Origin: Gemmatimonadota bacterium
Lineage (GTDB): Bacteria; Gemmatimonadota; Gemmatimonadetes; Gemmatimonadales; Gemmatimonadaceae
NCBI GenBank assembly: GCA_028287305.1
Contig: JAQBPX010000015.1
Span: forward strand, 62,001 to 126,000
Reading direction: 5' to 3'
DNA length: 64,000 nt
Part shown: in pieces, positions 53,236-63,540 of the stretch
How the letters are laid out: each line of letters begins with the position of its first letter
Numbering within the stretch: position 1 is the first letter of the stretch
The notes under the pieces: generated by a model
The model's input: only the letters and a program-made list of their open reading frames with translations
What the model was told of the DNA's origin: nothing
Databases searched by the model: none
Position numbers and translations under genes: made by a program

Positions 53236-53731
53236 GCGCCTTCCCGATCGCTGCGTCCAGGTCCTGCCGTCCCCCGACGCCGGTATACACTACCTTCCCT
53301 GCGCGATCCAGGACGACCACGTAGGACGTCGCGGGCACGTCATAGGCGCCCGTCGCGTTGCCCTTGCGATCGTAGAAGTGGTCGCCGCCGATTCCGTGCT
53401 TCGCGACGTACGCCTTGACGCGCTCGGGCGACTGGTTCACCGACACGGCGACGGACACGAAGCGGACCTTGCCGGCATACCTGGCCTGTGCCGCCTTGAT
53501 GCGCGGCTCCAGCTCGTGACAGTTCTCGCACCAGGTCGCCCAGAACTCCATCACCACCGGGCCCTTGCCCACCACCTGCGACAGGTCGGCGGCCTTGCCG
53601 TCGAGTGTCTCGACCGATGCGGCGGGGGCCTTGCTCCCCACCTCGATGCCGCTGTCCTGCGCGCGCGCCGAGAATGGCAGGAGCGCCAGCGCGAGGGCGG
53701 CAAGAGTGGTGCGAACGCAGGAGCGCGTCAT
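53228..53731 (-). CDS. TlpA/ResA-like thiol-disulfide oxidoreductase
   Basis: The start at 53731 gives MTRSCVRTTLAALALALLPF and a signal peptide ending ARAQ. The 167-residue protein is a periplasmic thioredoxin-fold protein with EFWATWCENCHELEPR, whose CxxC pair is WCENC. A cis-proline region follows (YDVPATSYVVV). It should pass electrons from the CcdA-like membrane protein encoded directly upstream (4-bp overlap) to periplasmic substrates such as apocytochrome c. A longer open frame that reaches upstream is antiphase to the CcdA gene. Confidence 0.93.
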   Translation of the reverse strand: MTRSCVRTTLAALALALLPFSARAQDSGIEVGSKAPAASVETLDGKAADLSQVVGKGPVVMEFWATWCENCHELEPRIKAAQARYAGKVRFVSVAVSVNQSPERVKAYVAKHGIGGDHFYDRKGNATGAYDVPATSYVVVLDRAGKVVYTGVGGRQDLDAAIGKALK

Positions 53732-54450
53732 AGCAGCAATTCTCCCATCTTGACCAGGTAATATTCCGCCACGCCGATCATCACGATGGCGAACAGGCGC
53801 TTGATCCAGAGCATCCATGCGCCGGCGCGCGGGAGGCGCGCCAGCGATCCACTCGACAGTCCCACCACCACCAGCAACGTGCACATGCCGAGCGAGAAGC
53901 TCAGCAGGTACACGAATCCGAGCACGGCGCTCTTCGTCGTGCTGACCCACGTGAGCACCGCGGCCATCACCGGCGCGGAGCAGGGCGCCGCGACCAGTCC
54001 CGACACCGCACCCATCAGCAGTGCGCCGGAGTAGCGACCTGCCGTGCCCGCGCTGCTCGCCCGCGCCAGCAGGGCCGTGGGCATCCGGATCGGCAACACG
54101 TCGAGCATGGAGAGCGCCGCCAGCAGCAGCAGGTTCGCCATTCCGAAGTAGAGCCATGGATTTGTACTCACGCTGCCGAAGAGCGTTCCCGTCATCCCCG
54201 CCAGCAGCCCCAGGGCGGAATAAACCACCGCGAGCCCGCTCACGTAGGTGAGGGTGAGCCCCAGTGGACGCCACCGGGGCCGGGGCGCGCCGCCGGGCTC
54301 GACGGCCCCGCCGCCCACGATCGCCACCGTGATGGGGATCATGGGGTAGATGCAGGGCGTCAGGCTCGTGAGCACCCCGCCGGCGAAGAGCACCGGCAGT
54401 GCCAGCAGCGGGTGGTGCGCGAGCAGCGCGGGGACGCCGGTGAAGTCCAT
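53728..54450 (-). CDS. CcdA/DsbD-type membrane electron transporter
   Basis: The 240-residue protein has six hydrophobic segments and the two cysteine motifs of the family: LTPCIYPMIPIT in the first helix and AAPCSAPVMAAVL in the fourth. These cysteines carry electrons from cytoplasmic thioredoxin across the membrane. The size fits a minimal CcdA-like unit without the N- and C-terminal domains of DsbD; the separate TlpA-like protein provides the periplasmic part. The start codon of that gene overlaps this stop. Confidence 0.92.
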   Translation of the reverse strand: MDFTGVPALLAHHPLLALPVLFAGGVLTSLTPCIYPMIPITVAIVGGGAVEPGGAPRPRWRPLGLTLTYVSGLAVVYSALGLLAGMTGTLFGSVSTNPWLYFGMANLLLLAALSMLDVLPIRMPTALLARASSAGTAGRYSGALLMGAVSGLVAAPCSAPVMAAVLTWVSTTKSAVLGFVYLLSFSLGMCTLLVVVGLSSGSLARLPRAGAWMLWIKRLFAIVMIGVAEYYLVKMGELLL

Positions 54451-54483
54451 TCGGCGGGAGTTGCGGCGTTAACGGGAGGAGGC

Positions 54484-54513
54484 GTGGGTCGTCCTCCTCG
54501 TGGCACGACCCAC
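54484..54513. promoter_or_regulatory. 9-bp inverted repeat between divergent genes
   Basis: GTGGGTCGT (54484-54492) pairs with ACGACCCAC (54505-54513), in the 75-bp region between the CcdA-type gene and the His/Met-rich protein gene, 12 bp before the ATG at 54526. Its place suggests an operator or leader hairpin; there is no further evidence. Confidence 0.4.
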
Positions 54514-54525
54514 ACGAAGATACCC

Positions 54526-55236
54526 ATGAGACACCACTCGACAACGCTCGTCCTCCTCCTGGCGCTCGCCAGCCGGCTCTCCGCGCAGCAACCGGCGGAG
54601 CACGAGTCGCACGACATGATGGACATGCACGACGCACCCGGCAGTGCGCACATGCTGCACATGGAGATGACGCCGGGGCGCGCCGCCACGCGATCGGACT
54701 CCGTGCGCGCGGCCGACGTGGCGCGCACGCTCAAGGTCGCGCTCGCGAAGTACCGCGACCCGAAGGCCGCCGAGGCGGATGGCTTCAGGCTGTTCGCGCC
54801 GAACATGCGCAACCAGCGCATCTATCACTACACGAACTACCGCTATGCGCTCGAGGAGGCGTTCCGCTTCAACCCCGCGAAGCCCACGTCCATCCTCTAT
54901 CGCAAGGCGCCCGACGGTTCGATGGAGCTGGTGGGTGCGATGTACAGCGCGCCGAAGCGGGCGAGTGTCGCGAAGCTCGACCAGCGCGTGCCGCTCTCCA
55001 TCGCGCACTGGCATCGCCACGTGAACCTCTGCTCGCCGAAGAAGGGCGAGGAGGAGAGATACACGGAGCGAAAGGATGGCGCGCCGCTCTTCGGCCCGGA
55101 ATCACCGATCGCGACGAAGCAGGCCTGTGACGCGGTGAATGGCGAATTCCGCCCGAACCTCTTCGGCTGGATGGTGCATGCGAACGTGATGCTTTCGGAT
55201 GACCCGAAGGTTGTGTGGGGGGACGATCACAAGTGA
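54526..55236 (+). CDS. Secreted His/Met-rich protein of unknown function
   Basis: The 236-residue protein has a signal peptide ending LSAQ. A mature N-terminus very rich in His, Met and Asp follows (HESHDMMDMHDAPG; HMLHMEMTPG), a composition common in copper-handling proteins. The main domain contains RIYHYTNYRYALEEAF, SIAHWHRHVNLCSP and GWMVHANVML, with several His and two Cys that could bind metal. The family is not recognised. It stands divergent from the CcdA/TlpA genes and overlaps a putative barrel gene (GTGA). Roles in metal sensing or delivery are plausible but unproven. Confidence 0.72.
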   Translation: MRHHSTTLVLLLALASRLSAQQPAEHESHDMMDMHDAPGSAHMLHMEMTPGRAATRSDSVRAADVARTLKVALAKYRDPKAAEADGFRLFAPNMRNQRIYHYTNYRYALEEAFRFNPAKPTSILYRKAPDGSMELVGAMYSAPKRASVAKLDQRVPLSIAHWHRHVNLCSPKKGEEERYTERKDGAPLFGPESPIATKQACDAVNGEFRPNLFGWMVHANVMLSDDPKVVWGDDHK

Positions 55237-56102
55237 GGCGAATCGCGCTTGGTGCAGGCGCGCTGTTCCTGTTCTCCAGCGCGGCGCACGCGCAAGCCTC
55301 GGCCGCGGTGGCCGCGGGCGCGATGCACTTTCACGATGGCGGCACTGAACGGGCGGTGACGGCGGCGTTGCGGTGGCGATTCCTCCATGGGCTGGTAGTC
55401 GGCGTGTCGCCCACCTACGCACACGCGACAGCGGCCGACTCGCTCGGAGGCGCGTCTCGCAGCGGATTCGCGGACCTGCCACTCGAGGCGGGCATCGAGC
55501 ATTCCTTTGCCGGCCACGCAGGCGCGAGCATCGGTGCGACCTTCGTGGTGACACTTCCGACGGCCGACAGCGCATCAGGATTTGGTGGCGGCGCCGTTGG
55601 GTACAGCATCGGTGTGGGCCTGGGCCTCGTGCCGGCACCGCGCACATCCCTGCACCTCGGCGCTGGACGCTCGCTCACCGACTTCTCGCTGCAGTCCTCG
55701 TTCGGCGGCTCGGCGTCGGGATGGGGCGACGCAGAGCTCGGCTACACGCTCAGCGATCGCGCGTCGATCAGCGGGGGCGTGAGTTCCGACCTGGGCGCGG
55801 TGGATTCGCTCGAGGGGCATTCCCGATCGCTTGCCGCGGGCATTTCGTTCCAGCCGTTCTCCGGTCCACTGGGCATCACTCTCGGCGGCTCGCACGGCAT
55901 CAGCGGCCAGGCACCGCCGTGGACCCTTTCGCTCAGCGTCGGCACGGACTGGGTGGGACTCGCGCAGGTGACCGCAGCGGGCTCGCCACTGGAGCGCCTC
56001 GCCCAGGTCTTCGGCGGCGGCAACAAGGGCCAGGGCAACGGACGCGGGCGGGGCAGCACCACCTCACCCGGCAACAGCGGTGGCAAGGGGAAGAAGCCGT
56101 AG
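55233..56102 (+). CDS. Putative outer-membrane beta-barrel protein
   Basis: The start is the GTG at 55233, inside the stop of the previous gene. A signal peptide ending AHAQA precedes a chain of alternating strands rich in Gly, Ser and aromatic residues (GFADLPLEAGIEHSFAG; TSLHLGAGRSLTDFSLQ; GDAELGYTLSDRASISGG). This is typical of transporter-like or autotransporter-type barrels. The C-terminal 30 residues are a Gly/Lys-rich tail. The 289-residue protein probably works with the His/Met-rich protein encoded before it. No specific family is recognised. Confidence 0.7.
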   Translation: MRRIALGAGALFLFSSAAHAQASAAVAAGAMHFHDGGTERAVTAALRWRFLHGLVVGVSPTYAHATAADSLGGASRSGFADLPLEAGIEHSFAGHAGASIGATFVVTLPTADSASGFGGGAVGYSIGVGLGLVPAPRTSLHLGAGRSLTDFSLQSSFGGSASGWGDAELGYTLSDRASISGGVSSDLGAVDSLEGHSRSLAAGISFQPFSGPLGITLGGSHGISGQAPPWTLSLSVGTDWVGLAQVTAAGSPLERLAQVFGGGNKGQGNGRGRGSTTSPGNSGGKGKKP

Positions 56103-56166
56103 GGCAGTGCTGCAGGAACGCCGGCCGCGGTTCCTCACACCGCAAACCACACTCCTCACACCGCCG

Positions 56167-59151
56167 TCACTCTCCCCACAACTCCCGGATCCGCAGCTCC
56201 GGGTCCCGCACCGGGCCTGCCGCGTCCAGGGTCGCGCGCACCGCTCGACCCAGCTCGTCGGGGGAGAACGGCTTCGCGATGAAGCTCTCGCGCTCCGGGT
56301 CGATGTCCTGCAGCAGCGTGGCCGTGTACCCCGACATGAACATCACGGCGATGCCCGGCCGCAGCGCCCGCACGCGCTCGGCCAGCTCCCTTCCATTCAT
56401 CATGGGCATGATGACGTCGGTGAGCAGCAGGTCGATGGCCTCGTGCCGCTCGCAGAGCACCAGCGCCTCGCCGGCATTCGCGGCCTCGAGCACGGTGTAG
56501 CCGCGCGCCTCGAGCACGCGCCGACCCAGCCGACGCACGGAGGACTCGTCCTCCACCAGCAGGATGGTCTCGCTTCCCGCGCCGCTCGCCGGGCGCATGG
56601 GTCGTGGTGCAACCTCGGGCCCTGCGCCCTCCGCCACGGGCAGGTACGCGGTGAACATCGAGCCCGCACCCGGGGCGCTGTGCACTTCGATGTTGCCCTC
56701 GTGCTGGCGCAGGATGCCGTAGACGGTCGCCAGCCCCAGCCCGGTGGCCTGGCCCACCGGCTTCGTGGTGAAGAACGGCTCGAAGATGCGCGAGCGCGTC
56801 ACCTCATCCATCCCCACGCCGCTGTCGCGCACCACGATGCAGGCGTAGTCCCCCGGCGCAATCTCGCCGAGCACGCCCGCGTGCGGCAGCGCGAGGCGGC
56901 GGCGCAGCGTGTCGATGCGCAGCGTGCCCCCGGCGGGCATTGCATCGCGCGCATTGAGCGCGAGGTTCATCACCACCTGCTCCAGCTGGGCCCCGTCCGC
57001 GATGATGACGGGAATCCCGGACTCGAGCTGCGTGGTCACCGTGATCTCGGCGCCGATGACTCGCGAGATCAGCTGCTCCACGCCGGCAATCACGTCGTTC
57101 ACCTGCAGGGGACCCTGTTCCGCCTTCCGGTGGCGGCTGAAGGCGAGCAGCTGCCGCGTGAGCTCCGCCGCGCGGCCGGCCGCCTGCTTGATCTCGATCA
57201 CGTCGGCGCGGATCGGGCTCTCTTCCGGCAGGTCCTCCAGCACGAACTCCGAGTAGCTCGTGATGGCCGTGAGCATGTTGTTGAAGTCGTGCGCCACCCC
57301 GCCCGCCATGCGGCCCAGCGCCTCCATCTTCTGGGACTGCAGCATCTCGCGCTGCGCGCGAGCGCGCACGGTGATGTCCTCGAAGAGCACGAGCCGCCCG
57401 CGCGATGCCCCCCGCTCGTCGCGCATCGGCGTCACCACCACGCGAATGGTGCGCCCATCGGCCAGCGCCACGCGACGCTCGCGCGAGGAATCGTCACCGG
57501 TCGCGGCCACGAAGGCGTGGAGGTCGAACTCCGCCGGCGCATCGAAGCGCGCGCGAATGCGCGCGGCCAGCGTGGAGAAGTCGAGCGTCCCCGCCGCGTG
57601 CTCCGTGCCGCTGGCCTCCAGCCGCCAGGTGGTCCAGAGAAGGCCGTTCGAATAGAGGATCTCATCGAGAGCGTCGTTCACCACCAGCAACCCGACGGGT
57701 GCCGCGCCGGCAACGCTGCGCAGCAGCGAGTCCTGCCAGCTCACGCGCTCCTGCACCTGCTGGCGGCTCATCAGCACGCCGAGCTGCGCGGTGACCACCG
57801 CCACCACCTCGAGCAACTCCGGCTCGAAGCGCGGCGCATCGTCGAAGTAGCACTCGAGCACGCCCACCAGCGCGCCGTCCACGAAGATCGGCGCGAGGAT
57901 CCCGCCCAGCAGGCCGCAGGCGGCGGCCGACTCGCGCCGCTGGAATTCGTCCTCGGTCGCAAGGTCGCGGATCAGCACCGGCGCGCCGCTCTCCCAGATG
58001 CGGCCCGGCAGTCCCTCGTCGCGCCGCACGGGGCGGCTCATGGAGTCGGAGATGAACGCCTCGCAGCCGCCTTCGCTCGTGGCGCGAGCGGCCGCGCACA
58101 CCAGGCGCTCGCCGTCGTCCGCGAGTGTCCAGACCAGGCCGACCCGCCAGCCGGTGATGGCCAGCGAGCGATCGAGCGCCACGCGCATCGCAGCCGCGAG
58201 CGTCGGCGCCTGTGCCATGGCGGAGGACAGCGACTGCAGCGTGCGCAGGAGCGCACCGGCGCGCCAGCGGTCCGACACGTCGTAGAAGATCACGAGCACG
58301 GAGGCGAGCGCCTCGCCGCGCGCCGGCTCCGGCGTGAGCAGCGCATGGTATCGCCGGGAACCGCCCGCCGGGATGGCGACGTCGAACTCGACGCTGCGGC
58401 CAGCGCCCGACGCAAGCGCCTCCTGCAGGATGCCGTCCCACCATGCCGCGAATGCCGGAGGGGCGATCTCGGACACGAGGCGACCCACGTATCCGTCCCG
58501 TGGGCGCGCGCCGAGCTTCTCGACGGCGGGATTGATGTACTGCACGCGCAGGTCGCTGCCGAAGCGGACGATCACGTCGGGCGCGTGCTCGGCCAGCGTG
58601 AAGAACTCGTCACCGCGCCGCGCGAGCGCCTCCCGGGCGCGCTGCGCCTCGGCGGCATGTTGCTCGCGCTCCAGCTCCGTGACCACCAGCGACGCGAGGT
58701 CGGTGAGCACGGACAGCTGCGATTCCGTCCAGTGGCGCGCGACGAAGTCCAGCACGCACAGGGTGCCGACCACTTCGCCCGTTGCAACCGTGACCGGCAC
58801 CCCGGCGTAGGCGCGCACGCCGAGCTCGTCCAGCACCGGAGGCAGCTCCCAGCTGGCGTTCAGTTCACGCAGGTCGGGCAGCAGGAGTGGCTCGCCCCGG
58901 TGGCGCATCCGCTCGCACAGCCCGCCGTTCGGCACGGAACCACGCGGAACCGCGACGTGAGCGGGGATCCCGACCACGCTCCAGACCTTGAGTTCCCCAT
59001 CGACCACGAGCGACAGCACCGCACTCGGCGTCGCGAGTGCAGTCGCCGCGACCCGGGCGATGCGATCGAGGACACTCACCTCCTGCGGGCGCTGGCCCAG
59101 GAGCGGATCGATGGTGAGGAGCGGGAGCGTGCTGGAGTCTGCGGCGCGCAT
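56167..59151 (-). CDS. Hybrid sensor histidine kinase (GAF-PAS-GAF-PAS-HisKA-HATPase-REC)
   Basis: The 994-residue soluble kinase has an N-terminal GAF domain (about 20-165), a PAS domain (185-300), a second GAF (315-470), a second PAS (480-605), HisKA with His621 in GGVAHDFNNMLTAI, HATPase_c (NLALNARDAMP, DSGVGMD, GQATGLGLATVYGI), and a C-terminal receiver with Asp912 in LLLTDVIMP. GAF domains suggest sensing of a small ligand or redox state. The GGVAHDFNN type of HisKA is typical of orphan hybrid kinases, and no response regulator lies next to it. The convergent barrel gene ends 64 bp away. Confidence 0.93.
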   Translation of the reverse strand: MRAADSSTLPLLTIDPLLGQRPQEVSVLDRIARVAATALATPSAVLSLVVDGELKVWSVVGIPAHVAVPRGSVPNGGLCERMRHRGEPLLLPDLRELNASWELPPVLDELGVRAYAGVPVTVATGEVVGTLCVLDFVARHWTESQLSVLTDLASLVVTELEREQHAAEAQRAREALARRGDEFFTLAEHAPDVIVRFGSDLRVQYINPAVEKLGARPRDGYVGRLVSEIAPPAFAAWWDGILQEALASGAGRSVEFDVAIPAGGSRRYHALLTPEPARGEALASVLVIFYDVSDRWRAGALLRTLQSLSSAMAQAPTLAAAMRVALDRSLAITGWRVGLVWTLADDGERLVCAAARATSEGGCEAFISDSMSRPVRRDEGLPGRIWESGAPVLIRDLATEDEFQRRESAAACGLLGGILAPIFVDGALVGVLECYFDDAPRFEPELLEVVAVVTAQLGVLMSRQQVQERVSWQDSLLRSVAGAAPVGLLVVNDALDEILYSNGLLWTTWRLEASGTEHAAGTLDFSTLAARIRARFDAPAEFDLHAFVAATGDDSSRERRVALADGRTIRVVVTPMRDERGASRGRLVLFEDITVRARAQREMLQSQKMEALGRMAGGVAHDFNNMLTAITSYSEFVLEDLPEESPIRADVIEIKQAAGRAAELTRQLLAFSRHRKAEQGPLQVNDVIAGVEQLISRVIGAEITVTTQLESGIPVIIADGAQLEQVVMNLALNARDAMPAGGTLRIDTLRRRLALPHAGVLGEIAPGDYACIVVRDSGVGMDEVTRSRIFEPFFTTKPVGQATGLGLATVYGILRQHEGNIEVHSAPGAGSMFTAYLPVAEGAGPEVAPRPMRPASGAGSETILLVEDESSVRRLGRRVLEARGYTVLEAANAGEALVLCERHEAIDLLLTDVIMPMMNGRELAERVRALRPGIAVMFMSGYTATLLQDIDPERESFIAKPFSPDELGRAVRATLDAAGPVRDPELRIRELWGE

Positions 59152-59265
59152 GTGTGAGTCGGGATGGGCGGGAGGGAAGGGTCCCTCCGCGCGGGGGTCT
59201 CCCCCCTGCCACTAAATTTCGGTTCACGAGCGCAGTTTCTTTAACCCGTACCGGTTTTCTCCACC

Positions 59266-60939
<1,674 letters not shown>

Positions 60940-60981
60940 GCGCAGCGCGCCCGAGGGGAGGGTCAAAAGCGACTGCTTGTG

Positions 60982-61051
60982 CCGCGGACGACCGCGGACG
61001 ACGCGGACACTGGTGTCGGTAATCGTCCGCGAAGTCCGCGGTCGTCCGCGG
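60982..61051. terminator. 18-bp perfect hairpin between convergent ettA and glgA/glgM
   Basis: CCGCGGACGACCGCGGAC (60982-60999) pairs perfectly with 61034-61051. The arms contain direct CGCGGAC repeats and enclose a partly paired 34-nt middle. The right arm ends at the base before the stop codon of the glycogen synthase gene. A bidirectional terminator is likely. Confidence 0.6.
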
Positions 61052-62233
61052 CTAAGGCCGTTGCAGTAATTCCCGATAAAACTCGATCGTCCTCACCGCG
61101 ATCGAGCTCCAGCTGAACTTCTCGACCACCCGCGCGCGCCCTGCAGCAGCCATGCGCGCGCGGCGCTCGGGGTCGCGCATCAGCGCATTGACCTCACGGG
61201 CGATCGCGGCAGGATCCCCCGGCGGCACCAGCACGCCCGTCTCACCATCCACGATGATCTCGGGAATCCCCCCAACCGCCGAGGCCACCACCGGCGTCTC
61301 GCACGCCATCGCCTCCAGGTTGATGATCCCGAACGGCTCGTAGACGCTGGGGCACACGAACAGCGACGCGTGCGAATACAGCGCGATGGCGTCCGCCTTC
61401 GACAGCATCTCCGGCAGCCAGTGAATCGTCACCTGCGACGCCGCGCGCGCGAGCTCCACCTCGGCCTTCATCTCCGCGGCGATCTCCGGCGTGTCGGGCG
61501 CGCCGGCACAGAGCACCACCTGCATCCCCGCGTCGAGCAGCGGCAGCGCGCGCACCAGGTGCATTATCCCCTTCTGCCGCGTGATGCGCCCCACGAAGAG
61601 AACCATCGGTACCGATGGATCCACGCCGACTCGCGCCAGCACCTCCGGCGCGGGGCGCCGCGAATATTCGTCGGTGTCGATCCCGTTGTGGATCACCCGC
61701 ACCCTGGCCGGGTCCACGCCATAGAGCGACTCGACGTCGGCCTTCATCGCCTGCGACACCGCGATCACGCCGTCGGCATTCTCGTACGCGGTGCGCTCGA
61801 CCCAGCTCGTCGCGCGATACGCGCTGCCGAGCTGCTCCTCCTTCCACGGGCGGTGCGGCTCGAGCGAGTGCGTGGTGAGCACCAGCTTCGCGCCGGACAG
61901 GGGCTTCGCGAGCAGCCCCGCCATGTGCGCGTACCACGTGTGACAGTGCACGATGTCGGGCGTCGTCGCTGCACCCGCCATCGCCAGGTCGCGCGCGAGC
62001 GTGTCGAACAGCTTCGTGTGGCGGGGATCCTGCGCGGGAATTGGCGCTGGTGCACCGATGCCGCGCACCGAGAGGTTCCCGCTCGCCTCCCGCTGCTCCC
62101 CGAAGCACAACACTTCCACCTGGTGCGCCGCGCCATCCGCGCGCGCCAGCTCGCGCGCCAGGTACTCCACGTGCACTCCCGCCCCACCATACACGTGCGG
62201 CGGGTACTCGTTCGTGAACAGCGAGATGCGCAT
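61052..62233 (-). CDS. glgM: GT4-type glycogen synthase, probably maltose-1-phosphate synthase (GlgM)
   Basis: The 393-residue GT-B glycosyltransferase starts MRISLFTNEYPPHVYGGAGV, as in the actinobacterial glycogen synthase family (GT4), and has VIHNGIDTDEY, LFVGRITRQKG and SVYEPFGIINLEAMACETPVV. It differs from the GT5-type GlgA of E. coli. In mycobacteria the GT4 enzyme makes alpha-maltose-1-phosphate from ADP-glucose and glucose-1-phosphate. Since GlgE, which uses that product, is in this window, the same role is likely here, but elongation of glycogen is also possible. It follows glgC by 14 bp. Confidence 0.9.
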   Translation of the reverse strand: MRISLFTNEYPPHVYGGAGVHVEYLARELARADGAAHQVEVLCFGEQREASGNLSVRGIGAPAPIPAQDPRHTKLFDTLARDLAMAGAATTPDIVHCHTWYAHMAGLLAKPLSGAKLVLTTHSLEPHRPWKEEQLGSAYRATSWVERTAYENADGVIAVSQAMKADVESLYGVDPARVRVIHNGIDTDEYSRRPAPEVLARVGVDPSVPMVLFVGRITRQKGIMHLVRALPLLDAGMQVVLCAGAPDTPEIAAEMKAEVELARAASQVTIHWLPEMLSKADAIALYSHASLFVCPSVYEPFGIINLEAMACETPVVASAVGGIPEIIVDGETGVLVPPGDPAAIAREVNALMRDPERRARMAAAGRARVVEKFSWSSIAVRTIEFYRELLQRP

Positions 62234-62247
62234 CGTGTCCCGCCCGG

Positions 62248-63516
62248 TCAGATGATCGTGCCGTGCGCGATCTCCGCGTTCTTCACCACCACCACGATGC
62301 CGTCGCGGATCTGGAAGCCGGGACCTTCCCCTTCCTGCACTCCCTCCCTGTTCGTGATCACGCAGTGCCGCCCCACCGAGGCGTTCTTGTCGATGATCGC
62401 GTTCTCGATGTGCGTTCCCGCGCCAACACCCGGCTCCAGCGGACCCTCGATGCGGCGCCTCGTGTCCTGCTCCTCCCAGCGATAGTAGTCCGCGCCGAGC
62501 ATCACCGTGCGGTGGATGATCGCGCCGGCGCCGATGTACGAGCGTACGCCGATCATCGAGTCCGTCACCTGCGCATCCACGATCACGCTCCCCTCGCCGA
62601 TGATCGTGTTCTCGATGTGGGAGCGCGACACCTTGGCTGGCGGCAGCAGCCGCGCGTCCGTGTACAGGGGAAAGCGCGCGTCGTAGAGGTTGAACGCGGG
62701 ATGCGGCTGCGCGAGCATGATGTTCGTGTCGAAGAACGAGCGCACGGTGCCGATGTCGTTCCAGTATCCGGTGAACGGGTACACCACCACCTTCTGCTCG
62801 TGGATGGCGCGCGGGATGATCTTCTTCCCGAAGTCGTGGTCGTCGGGGTGCGCGTCCAGCACGGCCTTCAGCACGTCGCCATTGAAGATGTAGATGCCCA
62901 TCGAGGCGAGGTACGTTCGCCCCTGGCCCGCCATCTCCTCCGACACCGGGCTCTCCTTGCCGCCCAGCTCGTCGCTCCGCGGCTTTTCGTAGAATTCGGT
63001 GATCCGCTGCTCGTCATCCGCCTTCAGGATCCCGAAGCCCGGCGCCTCGTCCGCCCGCACGGGGGTGGCCGCAATGGTCACGTCCGCCCCCAGCCGGCGG
63101 TGGTGCTCCAGCATCAGCCGGTAGTCCATCGTGTAAAGTTGGTCCCCAGACAGGATCAGGACTTCATCATGTGGGAAGCTCACGATATGGAGGATCGACT
63201 GCCGCACCGCGTCCGCCGTCCCCTGGAACCACTTCTCGCTGCGCGGCGTCTGCTCCGCCGCCAGGATCGTCACGAATCCGCCCCGAAAGCGGTCGAAGAC
63301 GTACGAGCGCGTGATGTGGTTGTTGAGGCTCGCCGAGTTGTACTGCGTGACCACGAAAATCCGGTCGAGCCCCGAGTTCAGGCAGTTCGAGATCGGCACG
63401 TCCACGAGCCGGTACTTGCCGGCGAGGGGAACGGCTGGCTTGGCGCGATGGCGAGTCAGGGGCGCGAGGCGGGTGCCGATGCCACCCCCGAGGATCACTG
63501 CGAGGACGCGGTTCAT
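62248..63516 (-). CDS. glgC: Glucose-1-phosphate adenylyltransferase
   Basis: GlgC makes ADP-glucose from glucose-1-phosphate and ATP. The 422-residue protein has the nucleotide-binding start VLAVILGGGIGTRLAPLTRH, the substrate motifs FQGTADAVRQ and ILSGDQLYTMDY, and GYWNDIGTVRSFFDTN. The C-terminal left-handed beta-helix (IENTIIGEGSVIVDAQVTDS; IENAIIDKNASVGRH) is typical and may bind allosteric effectors. A TATAAT lies 8 nt before the ATG, so the message may be leaderless. It forms an operon with the GT4 synthase. Confidence 0.97.
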   Translation of the reverse strand: MNRVLAVILGGGIGTRLAPLTRHRAKPAVPLAGKYRLVDVPISNCLNSGLDRIFVVTQYNSASLNNHITRSYVFDRFRGGFVTILAAEQTPRSEKWFQGTADAVRQSILHIVSFPHDEVLILSGDQLYTMDYRLMLEHHRRLGADVTIAATPVRADEAPGFGILKADDEQRITEFYEKPRSDELGGKESPVSEEMAGQGRTYLASMGIYIFNGDVLKAVLDAHPDDHDFGKKIIPRAIHEQKVVVYPFTGYWNDIGTVRSFFDTNIMLAQPHPAFNLYDARFPLYTDARLLPPAKVSRSHIENTIIGEGSVIVDAQVTDSMIGVRSYIGAGAIIHRTVMLGADYYRWEEQDTRRRIEGPLEPGVGAGTHIENAIIDKNASVGRHCVITNREGVQEGEGPGFQIRDGIVVVVKNAEIAHGTII

Positions 63517-63524
63517 TCCCCAAC

Positions 63525-63533
63525 ATTATACTT
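63525..63533. promoter_or_regulatory. Overlapping divergent -10 boxes for glgC and the TolC-like gene
   Basis: The 24 bp between the two start codons contain ATTATACTT. On the minus strand it reads TATAAT, 8 nt before the glgC ATG; on the plus strand it reads TATACT (63528-63533), 7 nt before the other ATG. Either would give almost leaderless RNA. No good -35 is seen. Confidence 0.4.
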
Positions 63534-63540
63534 CCACGTC

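Noticed and set aside
56130-56166. Direct repeat TCCTCACACCGC between convergent genes
   Set aside because: Two short copies only, without structure or other copies noticed.
56080-59157. 1025-codon plus-strand open frame opposite the hybrid kinase
   Set aside because: The minus strand carries intact GAF, PAS, HisKA, HATPase and receiver motifs; the plus frame is Arg/His-rich nonsense.
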